Position numbers and translations under genes: made by a program
The notes under the pieces: generated by a model
The model's database searches: none
Seen by the model: only the letters and a program-made list of their open reading frames with translations
Told to the model about the DNA's origin: nothing
Part shown: in pieces, positions 55,541 to 64,000 of the stretch
Position numbering within the stretch: the first letter of the stretch is position 1
Layout: the number at the start of each line of letters is the position of its first letter
Source of the DNA: Taudactylus pleione
Taxonomy: Eukaryota > Chordata > Amphibia > Anura > Myobatrachidae
Length of the DNA: 64,000 nt
Assembly: GCA_031769625.1 (NCBI GenBank)
Contig: JAUIMM010001588.1
Location: 503,001-567,000 of the forward strand
Reading direction: 5' to 3'

Positions 55541-56545
55541 TGAAGGCCAAAGGTTTTTCGGCCTCTGTGATTTCAGACGACGCTGAGGGCAAGGAAGCCT
55601 GCTTCTGCCCGCATCTATCACAGAATTTGGCATTCATTTTTTCTGTTATTCTCACAGAAAATATGACCCTAAGATTTTCAAGGTCTCAAGAATACTTGCT
55701 TTTCTTCAGGCGGGATTAGACTTAGGTCTTCGCCTGGCTACCTTGAGAGTTTTCTGCTTTGTCAGTTTTGTTCCAATACAGAATTGCCCCTCTGCCGCAT
55801 GTTAGAACATTCCTTCAGGGGGTTCTCCAGCTGCAACCTCCATTTGTCCCTCCAGTGGCACCGTGGGATTTGGCTTTGGTTCTCATGGCATTTCAGACTG
55901 CTCCCTTTGATCCCTTGGATACGGTGGACTTAAGATGGTTGACTTCGCCTCAGCTCGTAGAGTTTCTGACTTGGCAGCTCTGTCATGTTGCTCTACATAT
56001 TTTATTTTTCATCAAAATAGAACTGTCCTCTGTACTAAGGCGAGTTACCTTCCAAAGGTGGTTTCTTGTTTTCATTAGACCTGTCTACAGGTGAAGCTTC
56101 CTTGAATGTGGTTCGAGCCCTTATAGTTGGTACGATCCATGTAAATACAATCGGGAAATCAGATTTGCTCTTTGTGTTATATGGGTTTCATAAGCGAGGT
56201 TGGCCAGCAAACAAACAAGCTTTGGCCCGCTGGCTGCGTACGACTATTTCTCAGGGCTATACACAGGCTGGTCTCCCTGTCCCAAACAAAGTGACAGCAC
56301 ATTCTGCTCGGACTGTGGGACTATCGTGTGATTTAGATGTGGTGCCTCGGCTGAACAGCTGTGCAAGGCAACCACTTGGTCTTCCGTCAATACTTTTATC
56401 AAATTCTATGCATTTGATACTTTTGCCTCCCAGGATGCTTCCTTTGGGTAGCGGATTCTCCTCTCTGCGCAGGAGAGCCCCCACCCTTAAGGGAACTGCT
56501 TTGGGACATCCCCAAGGTAGATCCTGTGGACCCTATGGACCCTGA
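55500..56545 (+). pseudogene. DIRS-4 tyrosine recombinase, broken
   Basis: Starts in the overlapping frame at DFDGMAIESAALKAKGFSAS, then fragments recover RIAPLPHVRTFLQGVLQLQP with PPFVPPVAPWDLAL, GEASLNVVRAL, LFVLYGFHKRGWPANKQALA and the HxxR box as HSARTVG near 56310. The tyrosine region follows in a shifted register. Numerous stops. Confidence 0.8.
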
Positions 56546-56620
56546 AGAAGAAGAAAATAAGAGTTATGGTATAACATACCCCAGTTAACTTTTTCTTCGA
56601 GGTACATAGGGTCCATAGGG
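56505..56620 (+). repeat. DIRS-4 internal complementary region
   Basis: Joins the reverse complement of the left end (ccccaaggtagatcctgtgg... to about 56555) to that of the right end (taacataccccagttaactt... to about 56618), as in the other DIRS copies. Confidence 0.85.
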
Positions 56621-56942
56621 CACCCACCCTGACTCACCTGGCCTCAGTTAGCATCTGTTATTTTGCTTTTTCGTATCACTGATTCTCTCTTTGTATGTTG
56701 AGTGTTTCTTGTGTGCGATGTACTTCCTTCTCCACTTTCTGTCTTTTTGCCGGTAGGCTTGTTTACAAACTGAATGCCTGTGGCTGGGGGCAGGGTATAT
56801 GGGAAGGAAGACCAGTGCATGCTGGGACCTTCAAAGCGGTTTGGTGCAATAGATCGTTCTGACTACATACCCCAAGGTAGATCCTATTGACCTTGAAGAA
56901 AAAGAGTTAACTGAGGTATGTTATACCAAAACTCTAACTTTT

Positions 56943-57285
56943 TGATGGTTCAATGTACACAAACTTTGATTAAGGCGCAAAATTAGTAAAAATGTAGTCT
57001 AAAATAACCTTCTGGCTGTGTTTGTAAGGTGTATATAAAACAGAAATTAATTTCATGTATGTACACAATTTTTGATGCACAAAATTATAAAAAATTTTGT
57101 ATAAAATTACCTGCAGGCTGTCTGTATAAGGAGTATATAAAACATAAAAGCATTCTGTGTTTAGATTTGGGTCCAATTCCCAAGATATTTAATTGTTATG
57201 CAAATATTTCAAAATATGGAATATTCCAATATCCAGAATACCCCTGGTCCCAAGCATTTTGCATATGGGAGACTCCTGTATCAAC
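56943..57285 (+). mobile_element. MITE hosting DIRS-4, right half
   Basis: Continues the element begun at 42185. Its end is inverse to caggttgagtctcccgta. DIRS-3 reverse transcriptase resumes directly afterward. Confidence 0.72.
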
Positions 57286-57590
57286 ATTTTCTTAGGTTTG
57301 ATGTCCAAACCAGACACTACAGGTGTTACCCTTTGGACTGGTCATGGCCCCTCGGATGTTCATTAAAGTCAGGGCAAGTCAGGAGAGCCAGCTATCCAAC
57401 ATCCAGGAGCTTCCTGCCGTGTACAGGCCTCTGTGTCAGGCACAGCACCTCCTTGGGGACGTCCAGTGAAGATAGTCGGACAAAGCAAACGCGGTGGCCT
57501 ACATAAATCACCATGGTCTGTAGTGCACGCAGTGGGGGTTTCGGAGTACCCAGAAACCCCCACAGACTCAAGAGCAGGCATCATACTCTT
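57286..57590 (+). pseudogene. pol: DIRS-3 reverse transcriptase to RNase H remnant
   Basis: The reverse transcriptase picks up with FLRFDVQTRHY and a decayed LPFGL-type block, then skips to RNase H words (QHLLGDVQ-like, then the decayed SDN...AYIN region near 57475-57515). A large internal deletion separates the two. Confidence 0.7.
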
Positions 57591-57839
57591 AAGCCCCGCC
57601 ACCTCACTGCAAAATGCCGTTATCTGCGGGTCAATCTGGAGGAGGCGGAACCAATATGATGCTATTCCACTAGAATTGCATAATTTGGCTCCGCCCCCTC
57701 CTGACTGACCTGTGAATTATGGCAGTTCACGCTAGGGGGAGAAGCCTAATGACATGATGGTGTCAGCTTGTCAGGTCTGCAAGGTAAAGGTGTGTGTGTA
57801 ATGTATGTGTGTGTATGTTTATACAGGATATGTGTGTGC

Positions 57840-57871
<32 letters not shown>

Positions 57872-57917
57872 ATACACAGTGTGTGTGTGTATATATATAT
57901 ATATACACACACAGTAC

Positions 57918-57957
<40 letters not shown>
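57591..57957. repeat. Unassigned repeat fragment and CA/TA microsatellite
   Basis: A segment with the inverse pair ggaggaggcggaacc / ggctccgccccctcc (about 57640-57706) suggests a small MITE-like repeat. From about 57790 to 57957 follow TG, TA and CA runs, into which PLE-c was inserted. Confidence 0.6.
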
Positions 57958-57959
<2 letters not shown>

Positions 57960-58028
57960 TCGTCCAAAAAGAGATCGGCACTCACAGGATATCTTCAACA
58001 GCGTTTATTGTCACCACATAATCAGGAC

Positions 58029-58071
58029 GGTCTACGTCACGTTTCAGGGCCTCAGCCCCTTCGTCAGGACC
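58029..58071 (-). ncRNA. Hammerhead ribozyme, complete minimal fold
   Basis: On the minus strand: stem I 5' strand ggtc, box ctgacga, stem II aggggctgaggccct (ggg/ccc-type pairing), box gaaa, a tiny stem III (acg...cgt with loop tga), the cleavage triplet gta, then gacc pairing with ggtc. Predicted cleavage lies between 58033 and 58032. Hammerheads with very short stem III are established for Penelope-like elements. All core positions needed are present. Confidence 0.85.
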
Positions 58072-58512
58072 TCTGTACACCAATAGACATACGAACACAG
58101 ACAACACTTACCCATCCTAAATACCTCCCGCTGGTGTAACCGCTACCACCGTCCCCCATCCGGCCGCCAAAAGACCCGGCAACTCCAGCCGCTCTGCTTC
58201 CGGGATCCGCATGCTTCTGTTGCCTAGCAACCTACAAGCTTGCGTCTCACACAGGTCTAGTGGCAAGACACACCCCTTCTATCGGCTAGCACAGATGGGT
58301 CAGGGGACCCGATTACTACCACCTACATAGGATCAAAATACACATCATTAAATAGCTACAATATACATAAAAACAACACCATATACACAGACAAAAAATA
58401 CAAAAATACATAAAAAAGAGTACATCATCAGACATAATACTACCGAAATCAAATTCACTATATCAGACTATTCCAATTGATTTTTTCATTCAAGCCTTTT
58501 GGCCACACAGTA

Positions 58513-59558
58513 TCAAGTCGGAATATCCAGCGCGCTTCTAATATAAGCAATTTTTTTTATTCTATCTCCCCCCCTACATGATTCGGGGACATGGTCAATA
58601 ATCTGATATTTAAGAGCGGAGAGAGGATGATTGCAGTTCCTAAAATGTTTCGCCACAGGTTGGTCAATGTCTCTACCCCTATTAGCTAAATTAATTGCTG
58701 ACATATGTAATGCCATCCTATCACGAAACTTCCGTGATGTTTGGCCCACATAAAACAGGCTACATGGGCACCAGATCATATACACCACAAAGGCTGATAA
58801 ACATGTCAAGACATGGCGAATCTTAAAGATTTTTTCACAATGAGGATGCTTAAAGCTACGGGACGACACCAAAAATTTACATGTGGTGCAGTTGTGACAG
58901 GAATAACACCCCGGAGGTTTTATATAAATATTAGGGGGAATAGATATTCCTCTACCAGTAATGTCTGTGACCATCAGCCGATCCTTCAGATTACGGCCCC
59001 TGCGAAAAGCAGCCACAGGTCTCAATTTCTTAAATACTGTTAGTTCAGGGTCAGAAGAGACTATTGGCCAAAGAGCCTTCGTGGCATGTCTAATAACCGG
59101 ACTTGCCACTGTGAAATCACTAGACCATGGTAATATCATATCTCCACCCTTGTCTCTAGGAGACAATAATTCCTCTCTGGACATACATAATACCTTCTGT
59201 TTTTGTTGTTGCAGAGTATTATAGTCATAACCTCTGTTAGTGTATTTGGCTATCAAATCATCCAATTTACCTGAAACACCAGTTCTATCACTCATAATTC
59301 TCGACACCCTCATCATTTGTGACAGAGGTAAACCTTTTTTAGGGCAGGAGGATGGTGACTACTAGCCATCAAAAAAGTGTTACGATCCACATCTTTACAA
59401 AAAACATCTGTATTAATCCTACCATTACTGATCATAAGCTGTACATCCAGAAAGGATACTGTATCAGCACTAAAGACATAGGTAAATTTTATCGGGGAAT
59501 CCGAACCATTAATGTCATTAAGCAATGCCACAAATCGCTCAGCGCCACCTGTCCACAA
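58513..59558 (-). pseudogene. PLE-c reverse transcriptase C-terminus plus GIY-YIG endonuclease, one frameshift
   Basis: The frame opens just upstream of an IDDIFVLWTGG motif, the Penelope catalytic box (YxDD position), then KFTYVFSADTVSFLDVQLMI. A one-base shift in an A run near 59335-59342 moves to the 267-codon frame starting MMRVSRIMSD. This contains SPVIRHATKALWPIVSSDPE, the CxxC...C group CYSCHNCTTCKF, and the nuclease core VVYMIWCPCSLFYVGQTSRK with FRDRMALHMSAI. The protein would cut target DNA and prime reverse transcription; the palm's upstream half is absent. Confidence 0.87.
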
Positions 59559-59623
59559 AACAAATATATCGTCTATAACGATATAGACGATATATTTGTT
59601 TTGTGGACAGGTGGCGCTGAGCG
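59536..59623. repeat. 41-bp-arm palindrome at the PLE-c inversion junction
   Basis: Arms 59536-59576 and 59583-59623 are exact inverse copies around aacgat. Both arms encode the IDDIFVLWTGG region, one on each strand. Confidence 0.92.
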
Positions 59624-59700
59624 TAGACCGTCCTGATTATGTGGTGACAATAAACGCTGTTGAAGATATCCTGTGAGTGCCGATCTCTTTTTGGACGAGC
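59624..59700 (+). repeat. Inverted PLE-c terminal segment
   Basis: Reverse complement of 57958-58034. Directly right of the palindrome, it begins tagaccgtcc, the sequence that follows the hammerhead cut site in the main copy. Confidence 0.9.
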
Positions 59701-59781
59701 ATATGATGTTATATGATATGGCACCGGGATCAGTTGATGAGTACACTGCAGTAATTTGTGCTTGAGTGCTTGCAGTTTTGG

Positions 59782-59784
<3 letters not shown>

Positions 59785-59827
<43 letters not shown>
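59785..59827. repeat. (TA)n microsatellite
   Basis: An uninterrupted TA run ending at the left end of Tc1 copy D. A similar run follows that element's right end (61491-61540). Confidence 0.95.
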
Positions 59828-59830
<3 letters not shown>

Positions 59831-61485
59831 AGTCAGGTGCATAAATATTGGGACATTGACAGAATTTTCGTATTTTGGCCTCTATTCACCACCACAATGG
59901 CTTTGTAATGAAACAAACAAGATGTGCTTTAACTGCAGACTTTCAGATTTAATTTGAGGGTAATTTCATCCAAATCAGGTGAACGGTGTAGGAATTACAA
60001 CGGTTTCTATATGTGCCTCCCACTTTTTAAGGGGCCAAAAGTAATGGGACAAACTAAACAATCCTAAATCTAACTTTCACTTTTTAATACTTTGTTGCAA
60101 ATCCTTTGCAGGCAATTACAGCCTGAAGTCTGGAACGCATAGACATCACCAGACGCTGGCTTTCATCCCTGGTGATGCTCTGCCAGGCCTCTACTGCAAA
60201 TGTCTTCAGTTCCTGCTTGTTCTTGGGGCATTTTCCCTTCAGTTTTGGGGCATTTTCCCTTCAAGTGAAATGCATGCTCAATCGGATTCAGGTCAGGGGA
60301 TTGACTTGGCCATTGCATAACGTTCCACTTTTTAGCCTTAAAAAACTCTTTGATTGCTTTTGCAGTATGTTTTGGGTCATTGTCCATCTGCATTGTGAAG
60401 CGCCGTCCAATGAGTTCTGAAGCATTTGACTGAATATGAGCATATAATATTGCCCGAAACACTTCAGAATTCATTCTGCTGCTTTTGCCAGCAGTCACAT
60501 CATCAATAAATACAAGGGAACCAGTTCCATTGGCAGCCATACATGCCCACGCCATGATACTACCACCACCATGCTTCACTGATGAGGTGATATGTTTTGG
60601 ATCATGAGCAGTTCCTTTCCTTCTCCATACTCTCCTCTTCCCATCACTCTGGTACAAGTTGATCTTTGTCTCATCTGTCCATAGGATGTAGTTCCAGAAC
60701 TGTAATGGCTTTTTTAGATCTTGTTTGGCAAACTCTAATCTGGTCTTCCTGTTTTTGTGGCTCACCAATGGTTTATATCTTGTGGTGAACCCTCTATATT
60801 TACTTTTGTGAAGTCTTCTCTTAATTGTTGACTTTGACACATATACACCTAATTCCTGGAGAGTGTTCTTGATTTGGCCAACTGTTGTGAAGGGGTTTTT
60901 CTTCAACAGGGAAATAATTCTTCTGTCATCCACCACAGTTGTTTTCCGTGGTCTTCCGGGTCTTTTGGTGTTGCTGAGCTCTCTGGTGCATTCTTTCTTT
61001 TTAAGAATGTTCCAAACAGTTGATTTGGCCACACCTAATGTTTTTGCTATCTCTCTGATGGGTTTGTTTTGATTTTTCAGCCTAATGATGGCTTGCTTCA
61101 CTGATAGTGACGGCTCTTTGGATCTCATATAGAGAGTCGACAGCAACTGATTCCAAATGCAAATGTCACACCTAGAATCAACTCCAGACCTTTTACCTGC
61201 TTAATTGATAATGAAATAACGAGGGAATAGCCCACTTCTGTCCATGAAATAGCTTTTGAGTTGATAGTCCCATTACTTTTGGCCCCTTAAAAAGTGGGAG
61301 GCACATATAGAAACCATTGTAATTCCTACACCGTTCACCTGATTTGGATGTAATTACCCTCAAATTAAATCTGAAAGTCTGCAGTTAAAGCACATCTTGT
61401 TTGTTTCATTTCAAAGCCATTGTGGTGGTGAATAGAGGCCAAAATATGAAAATTCTGTCAATGTCCCAATATTTATGCACCTGAC

Positions 61486-61489
<4 letters not shown>
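59828..61489 (-). mobile_element. Tc1-type transposon (copy D), nearly intact
   Basis: Inverse ends cacagtcaggtgcataaata and their complement bound 1662 bases. Long subterminal repeats (about 200 bases) also match in reverse, including ccacaatggctttg and cacatcttgtttgtttc. The element lies within a TA microsatellite, a plausible TA-rich target. Confidence 0.93.
60163..61146 (-). CDS. Tc1 transposase, DD34E, C-terminus shifted
   Basis: A 327-codon frame; the usual start is probably the inner ATG at 61128 (MRSKEPSLS). The N-terminus holds a helix-turn-helix pair (KPIREIAKTLGVAKSTVWNI, then the GRPRKTT hook and TVGQIKNTLQELGVYVSKST). The catalytic core shows Asp in WTDETK, Asp in MQMDNDPKHTAK and Glu in [11 protein letters not shown], with 34 residues between the second and third, i.e. 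DD34E. Near 60245-60285 a duplicated stretch of about 20 bases (gggcattttcccttca twice) shifts the frame, so the last 30 residues are wrong, whereas the other register still holds the normal KTFAVEAWQSI tail. It excises and inserts DNA at TA; this copy has all catalytic residues but an altered C-terminus. Confidence 0.9.
   Translation of the reverse strand: MLSTLYMRSKEPSLSVKQAIIRLKNQNKPIREIAKTLGVAKSTVWNILKKKECTRELSNTKRPGRPRKTTVVDDRRIISLLKKNPFTTVGQIKNTLQELGVYVSKSTIKRRLHKSKYRGFTTRYKPLVSHKNRKTRLEFAKQDLKKPLQFWNYILWTDETKINLYQSDGKRRVWRRKGTAHDPKHITSSVKHGGGSIMAWACMAANGTGSLVFIDDVTAGKSSRMNSEVFRAILYAHIQSNASELIGRRFTMQMDNDPKHTAKAIKEFFKAKKWNVMQWPSQSPDLNPIEHAFHLKGKCPKTEGKMPQEQAGTEDICSRGLAEHHQG

Positions 61490-61490
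<1 letters not shown>

Positions 61491-61540
<50 letters not shown>
61491..61540. repeat. TA/TG microsatellite
   Basis: TA run then gtgtgtgtgtgcgtgtg, flanking Tc1 copy D on its right. Confidence 0.92.
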
Positions 61541-61541
<1 letters not shown>

Positions 61542-62310
61542 CGTGTGTAAACCCCCCAATTAAAATCCTGCATTTGCCTCTGATGGTGGCACTCGCAGTC
61601 GAGGACCAAAAAATAAAAAGTGAAAATCACACTGGTGCTCCTAGATGGGCTGCCTGAGAAGTTTCAAGTTGTACCCCTAATACAACCATGCCAGGGCACT
61701 GCTATGTTCCCAATTATATAGACAAAAGTCATACAGTACTCCAATAAGCATAAAATTCAATAGTCAAATAAGGGGGAACCTTATTCTAGATTTAAAATCA
61801 ATCTTGTACAAGTTCTCCTTAAGTAGATGAAGTCTTTGTAAGGAATGTTCATCAATATAAAAGTCCTCCAAAGGGTAATCTTCAATGTTGTATTTGGTAA
61901 AATCTCCTCCTCTGCTCACACACTCTCTCAAAAGAGAAAGTAGAGAGAACACATGCAGATCAAAAGTAGTTTAATATATAAAAGAAAAATGACACCTCAA
62001 AATTGTATAATAAAACCTATTTTACATAAAATTGCTACAACAGTAAAGCTAATTGAAACTGTCAAAATATAGGCATGGGATTATCCAAAAATAATGCAAG
62101 TTGGAATCGTACCGTGTTAGCTCCTAACAGAAGGAGCATGGAAATGGGTGTAAATAGGTGGGAAGCTCTGGAAACTTTATTCTCACTTCCAGGGACAGTC
62201 AGGCAGGGTCCAATAATATAAATTTCCCAAATAATGGAATGCACAGTGGTAAATACAAAACTCCGCCAATGCATTTCGAGTCTCGAGGACTCTTCCTCAG
62301 GGCTGCATAT
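61541..62310 (-). mobile_element. Ribozyme-bearing non-autonomous element (PLE- or retrozyme-like)
   Basis: This stretch separates Tc1 copy D from the resumed DIRS-3 recombinase at about 62315. It has no reverse transcriptase; a 62-codon minus frame at 61764-61952 has no recognised family. A complete hammerhead motif lies at its right edge. Left boundary is uncertain. Confidence 0.5.
62265..62303 (-). ncRNA. Hammerhead ribozyme with palindromic stem III
   Basis: Minus strand: gcc, ctgagga, agagtcctcgagactc (stem II gagtc/gactc), gaaa, then atgcat sharing the last A, the triplet att, and ggc pairing with the first gcc. The stem III hexamer atgcat is self-complementary with no loop, so it would favour a dimeric hammerhead, a form described for such elements. 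Predicted cut between 62268 and 62267. Confidence 0.8.
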
Positions 62311-62314
62311 AGTC

Positions 62315-62560
62315 ACCTGTGTCCCAAGTCCCTGCCGTGGTGACGGCCCATTCCACCCGGTCAGTGGGGACTTCAAGGGTAGCACGCTGTGGTACTTCTG
62401 CAGAACAGCTTTGTAAGGCTGCCACATGGTTGTCTGCTTATACCTTTATCAGATTTTACACTTTTGATACTTTTGCATCCTTGGACGCCGCCTTTGGGGA
62501 GTTCTGTGCTCACTGCAGCTCAGGAGCGTCCCCGCCCACAGGGGACAGCTTTAGGACATC
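62315..62560 (+). pseudogene. DIRS-3 tyrosine recombinase C-terminus
   Basis: PAVVTAHSTRSVGTSRVARC holds the HxxR box, followed by EQLCKAATW and FIRFYTFDTFASLDAAFG with the catalytic tyrosine. This section is in one open frame, but everything upstream of it is missing. Confidence 0.85.
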
Positions 62561-62569
62561 CCAGAGTTG

Positions 62570-62650
62570 TCCCTGTGTCCCCTAGTGGAGGAAGTAGAAA
62601 AGGAGACATGTCTTACCTCGTAAGTCTTTCTTCGATGCCATAGGGGGCAT
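62570..62650 (+). repeat. DIRS-3 internal complementary region
   Basis: Reverse complements of the left end (gtgtcccctagtggaggaag) and right end (aaggagacatgtcttacc...ctttcttcga) are fused, as in DIRS-1, DIRS-4, DIRS-5 and DIRS-NA. Confidence 0.82.
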
Positions 62651-62918
62651 AGGGCACCCACCCTCATGCACCTGTCTGCTGGGAGGTGTTTTCATTGGTC
62701 GGTCTGGCTGTACTTCCATGATATGTGTGGTGCAAAGTAAACTGAGGTCCAGTGCCTGAGAGGGGTATAGCGAAGAGGAGCCTGGGCTTGTGGGAAATTT
62801 GCATTAAACGTTTGGAACCCAGACTCTCCTCTCCAGGCTATACCCAGTGTTGTCCCTGTGCCCCCTGTGGAGACGAAGAAAGAGACTTAACAGGTAAGCA
62901 ACATAAGTCTCCTTTTTT

Positions 62919-63084
62919 GCACTTGAACGTGTATCAACCTTGGCTTTTGCTATGTGTGAATGCAAATGACCCGGGTGGAAGTCCAGTGTTCGCGACCCTG
63001 TACCAGGGTCAGGACTGAGACCCGGGTAATTCATGGTTTGATAAACCTGGTATTTCCCGGGTTGCCTGTCTGAAAGGGGAATAA
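62919..63084 (+). mobile_element. Outermost MITE of the nested block, right end
   Basis: Contains internal inverse pairs (cctgtaccagggtcagg, aacctggtatttcccggg) and ends cctgtctgaaaggggaataa, inverse to the left end at 39454. Confidence 0.55.
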
Positions 63085-64000
63085 GTCAGCATTAACATTT
63101 TTTTTTCCATGACCTGAGATGACTAGGAATTAAAGAGATTTGATGCTGACAAAATCTAGGAGGTAGATTTAGTAAGAAAGCCGCCGCTTTGTTTAAGATG
63201 GAAATTTAAAACAGCAATACAATTGAAAGCAAAACATGCAGAAAAGGGGGTGGCTTTTGTAAGCTGCCTCATAGTAAAATGTCCCCTAAGATTTCATCTT
63301 ATTTTGCAATTAACACTTTATAATACGTATTACAGTAATTTTTTTTATTATCAGAATTATACACAGTAATCATGGAATGCTGAATTTGGGTTATTAGGGA
63401 GCGATGGTAGCAGCAGTAGTAACATCTTTGCTGCTGAGGGATTTCACATTCCTATAGTAATTTTACATGTAGGACCCACAAATTGTACCTTGTTTTTCTT
63501 TTTATAAGAAGAGTTTTTTTTTTTTATTTGCTCCTACTAACAAATTGAATAAGATGTAATCAAAACATCCAAAAAGCTGCATTAATTGACCTCTCCAAAA
63601 TACTGAAAAGCAGGATTCTACATAAAGGTTTTAATATCAAATTCTGTACTTGAAATAATGCATTTAAATTTTTATTTTTACCATCTTAATTTAATAACGA
63701 TGTCCTTTTACACCTATCCTCAAATTGTGCCAAACAGCCCCATTTGGCACACCATGGACTTGGCAATTTAGGCACGACTGATATTGGCAGCATCCCAAGA
63801 TGCACAGCTGCTCACACAGGAGGCCATACTTAGAGAAATTGCACCTGCCATAGGGTTGCTACAAGTTTAGATGGTGCGACTAAAAGCACACAAAGATGGA
63901 AATGCATTTAAGATGCTGCAAGTGGGCATCTCCGTTTTTGAAAATAGTCTGTGGCATAAGATAGTCGCATGTGTGTCCCATTCAGAATATGCCCCAAAAT
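63085..64000. other. No gene or repeat recognised
   Basis: AT-rich flank without a convincing frame, RNA gene or element end. Confidence 0.4.

Larger units (their letters stand above)
42256..56942 (+). mobile_element. DIRS-like retrotransposon (DIRS-4), opened by LINE and PLE insertions
   Basis: Left terminal repeat about 42266-42405 and right repeat about 56768-56905 are inverse to one another, with an internal complementary region about 56505-56620. Own sequence covers 42256 to about 44145 and 53363-56942. The gag-like frame is interrupted after the TDxKM region near 44130 and resumes at 53365 with RPAMAVAWVAKAMEEW, so more than 9 kb of LINE and PLE DNA was inserted in gag. A 300-bp MITE also interrupts its reverse transcriptase. 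Confidence 0.87.
57958..59780 (-). mobile_element. Penelope-like element, 5'-truncated with inverted tag (PLE-c)
   Basis: The minus strand encodes the end of the reverse transcriptase and a GIY-YIG endonuclease (59558-58513), then a non-coding 3' part containing a complete hammerhead motif (58071-58029), ending at 57958 next to a TA run. The right edge is inverted: 59583-59623 repeats 59536-59576 and 59626-59700 repeats 57958-58032, both in reverse. The insertion lies within TA-rich simple sequence, so a target duplication cannot be judged. Confidence 0.87.
39488..62918 (+). mobile_element. DIRS-like retrotransposon (DIRS-3), opened by nested insertions
   Basis: Left terminal repeat about 39508-39645, right repeat about 62733-62866, internal complementary region about 62570-62650. 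Its own sequence occupies 39488-42184, about 57286-57590 and about 62315-62918. The reverse transcriptase stops at 42184 after the motif around YTGCLFTYPYYTNQ and resumes at 57286 with FLRFDVQTRHY, so 15.1 kb was inserted into one coding region. The stretch from RNase H to the recombinase HxxR box is missing or replaced. All frames are decayed. Confidence 0.85.

Noticed and set aside
1..64000. Endogenous retrovirus or LTR retrotransposon
   Set aside because: All gag/pol-like regions have inverted terminal repeats, an internal complementary region and tyrosine recombinase motifs. No integrase, protease, envelope or direct long terminal repeats were seen.

Overview
The window is vertebrate nuclear DNA, most likely from a large-genome amphibian and probably a frog or toad. 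Evidence: one split vertebrate gene with GT-AG introns, and a repeat load of DIRS retrotransposons, Tc1 transposons, Penelope-like elements (PLEs), a CR1/L2-type LINE, and hAT-, Harbinger- and other MITE-like elements. No bacterial-style operon, tRNA gene or CRISPR array was seen.

The only confidently recognised host gene is PRPF38B (pre-mRNA-splicing factor 38B, + strand). Five coding exons are visible at 21074-21142, 22532-22683, 23472-23532, 34685-34908 and 36434-37175. Their phases join to 415 codons plus a stop, ending in a long arginine/serine tail. The first coding exon is not visible, so intron 1 probably runs off the left edge. Intron 4 is swollen to 11.2 kb by transposons.

Layout. 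1-6557: a Tc1 element split by a 5.9 kb DIRS element (DIRS-1) with an intact gag frame. 6889-13825: a MITE split by a coding-poor DIRS-like element (DIRS-NA) that carries a 5S rRNA-derived block, next to a second MITE. 13826-21073: a possible antisense exon, a hAT element with perfect 8-bp target duplications, a Tc1 copy and small MITEs. 21074-37175: PRPF38B, with DIRS-2, DIRS-5, a Penelope-like inverted pair, another Tc1 and a hairpin-rich Harbinger-like MITE in intron 4. 39454-63084: a nested stack of MITE > DIRS-3 > MITE > DIRS-4 > LINE plus PLE > hAT MITE and a giant inverted repeat. DIRS-3 also holds a second PLE, a nearly intact Tc1 and a ribozyme-bearing element.

Two mechanistic themes stand out. 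Each DIRS element whose 3' end is visible has an internal block equal to the reverse complements of its left and right ends joined together, the expected imprint of a circular intermediate. The PLE-type insertions carry hammerhead ribozyme cores. Two of these (58029-58071 and 62265-62303) can be folded completely by eye, and in one insertion an inverted segment begins within about 2 nt of the predicted ribozyme cut site. Nearly all element genes are broken. The longest intact element frames are the DIRS-1 gag and a Tc1 transposase damaged only near its C-terminus.
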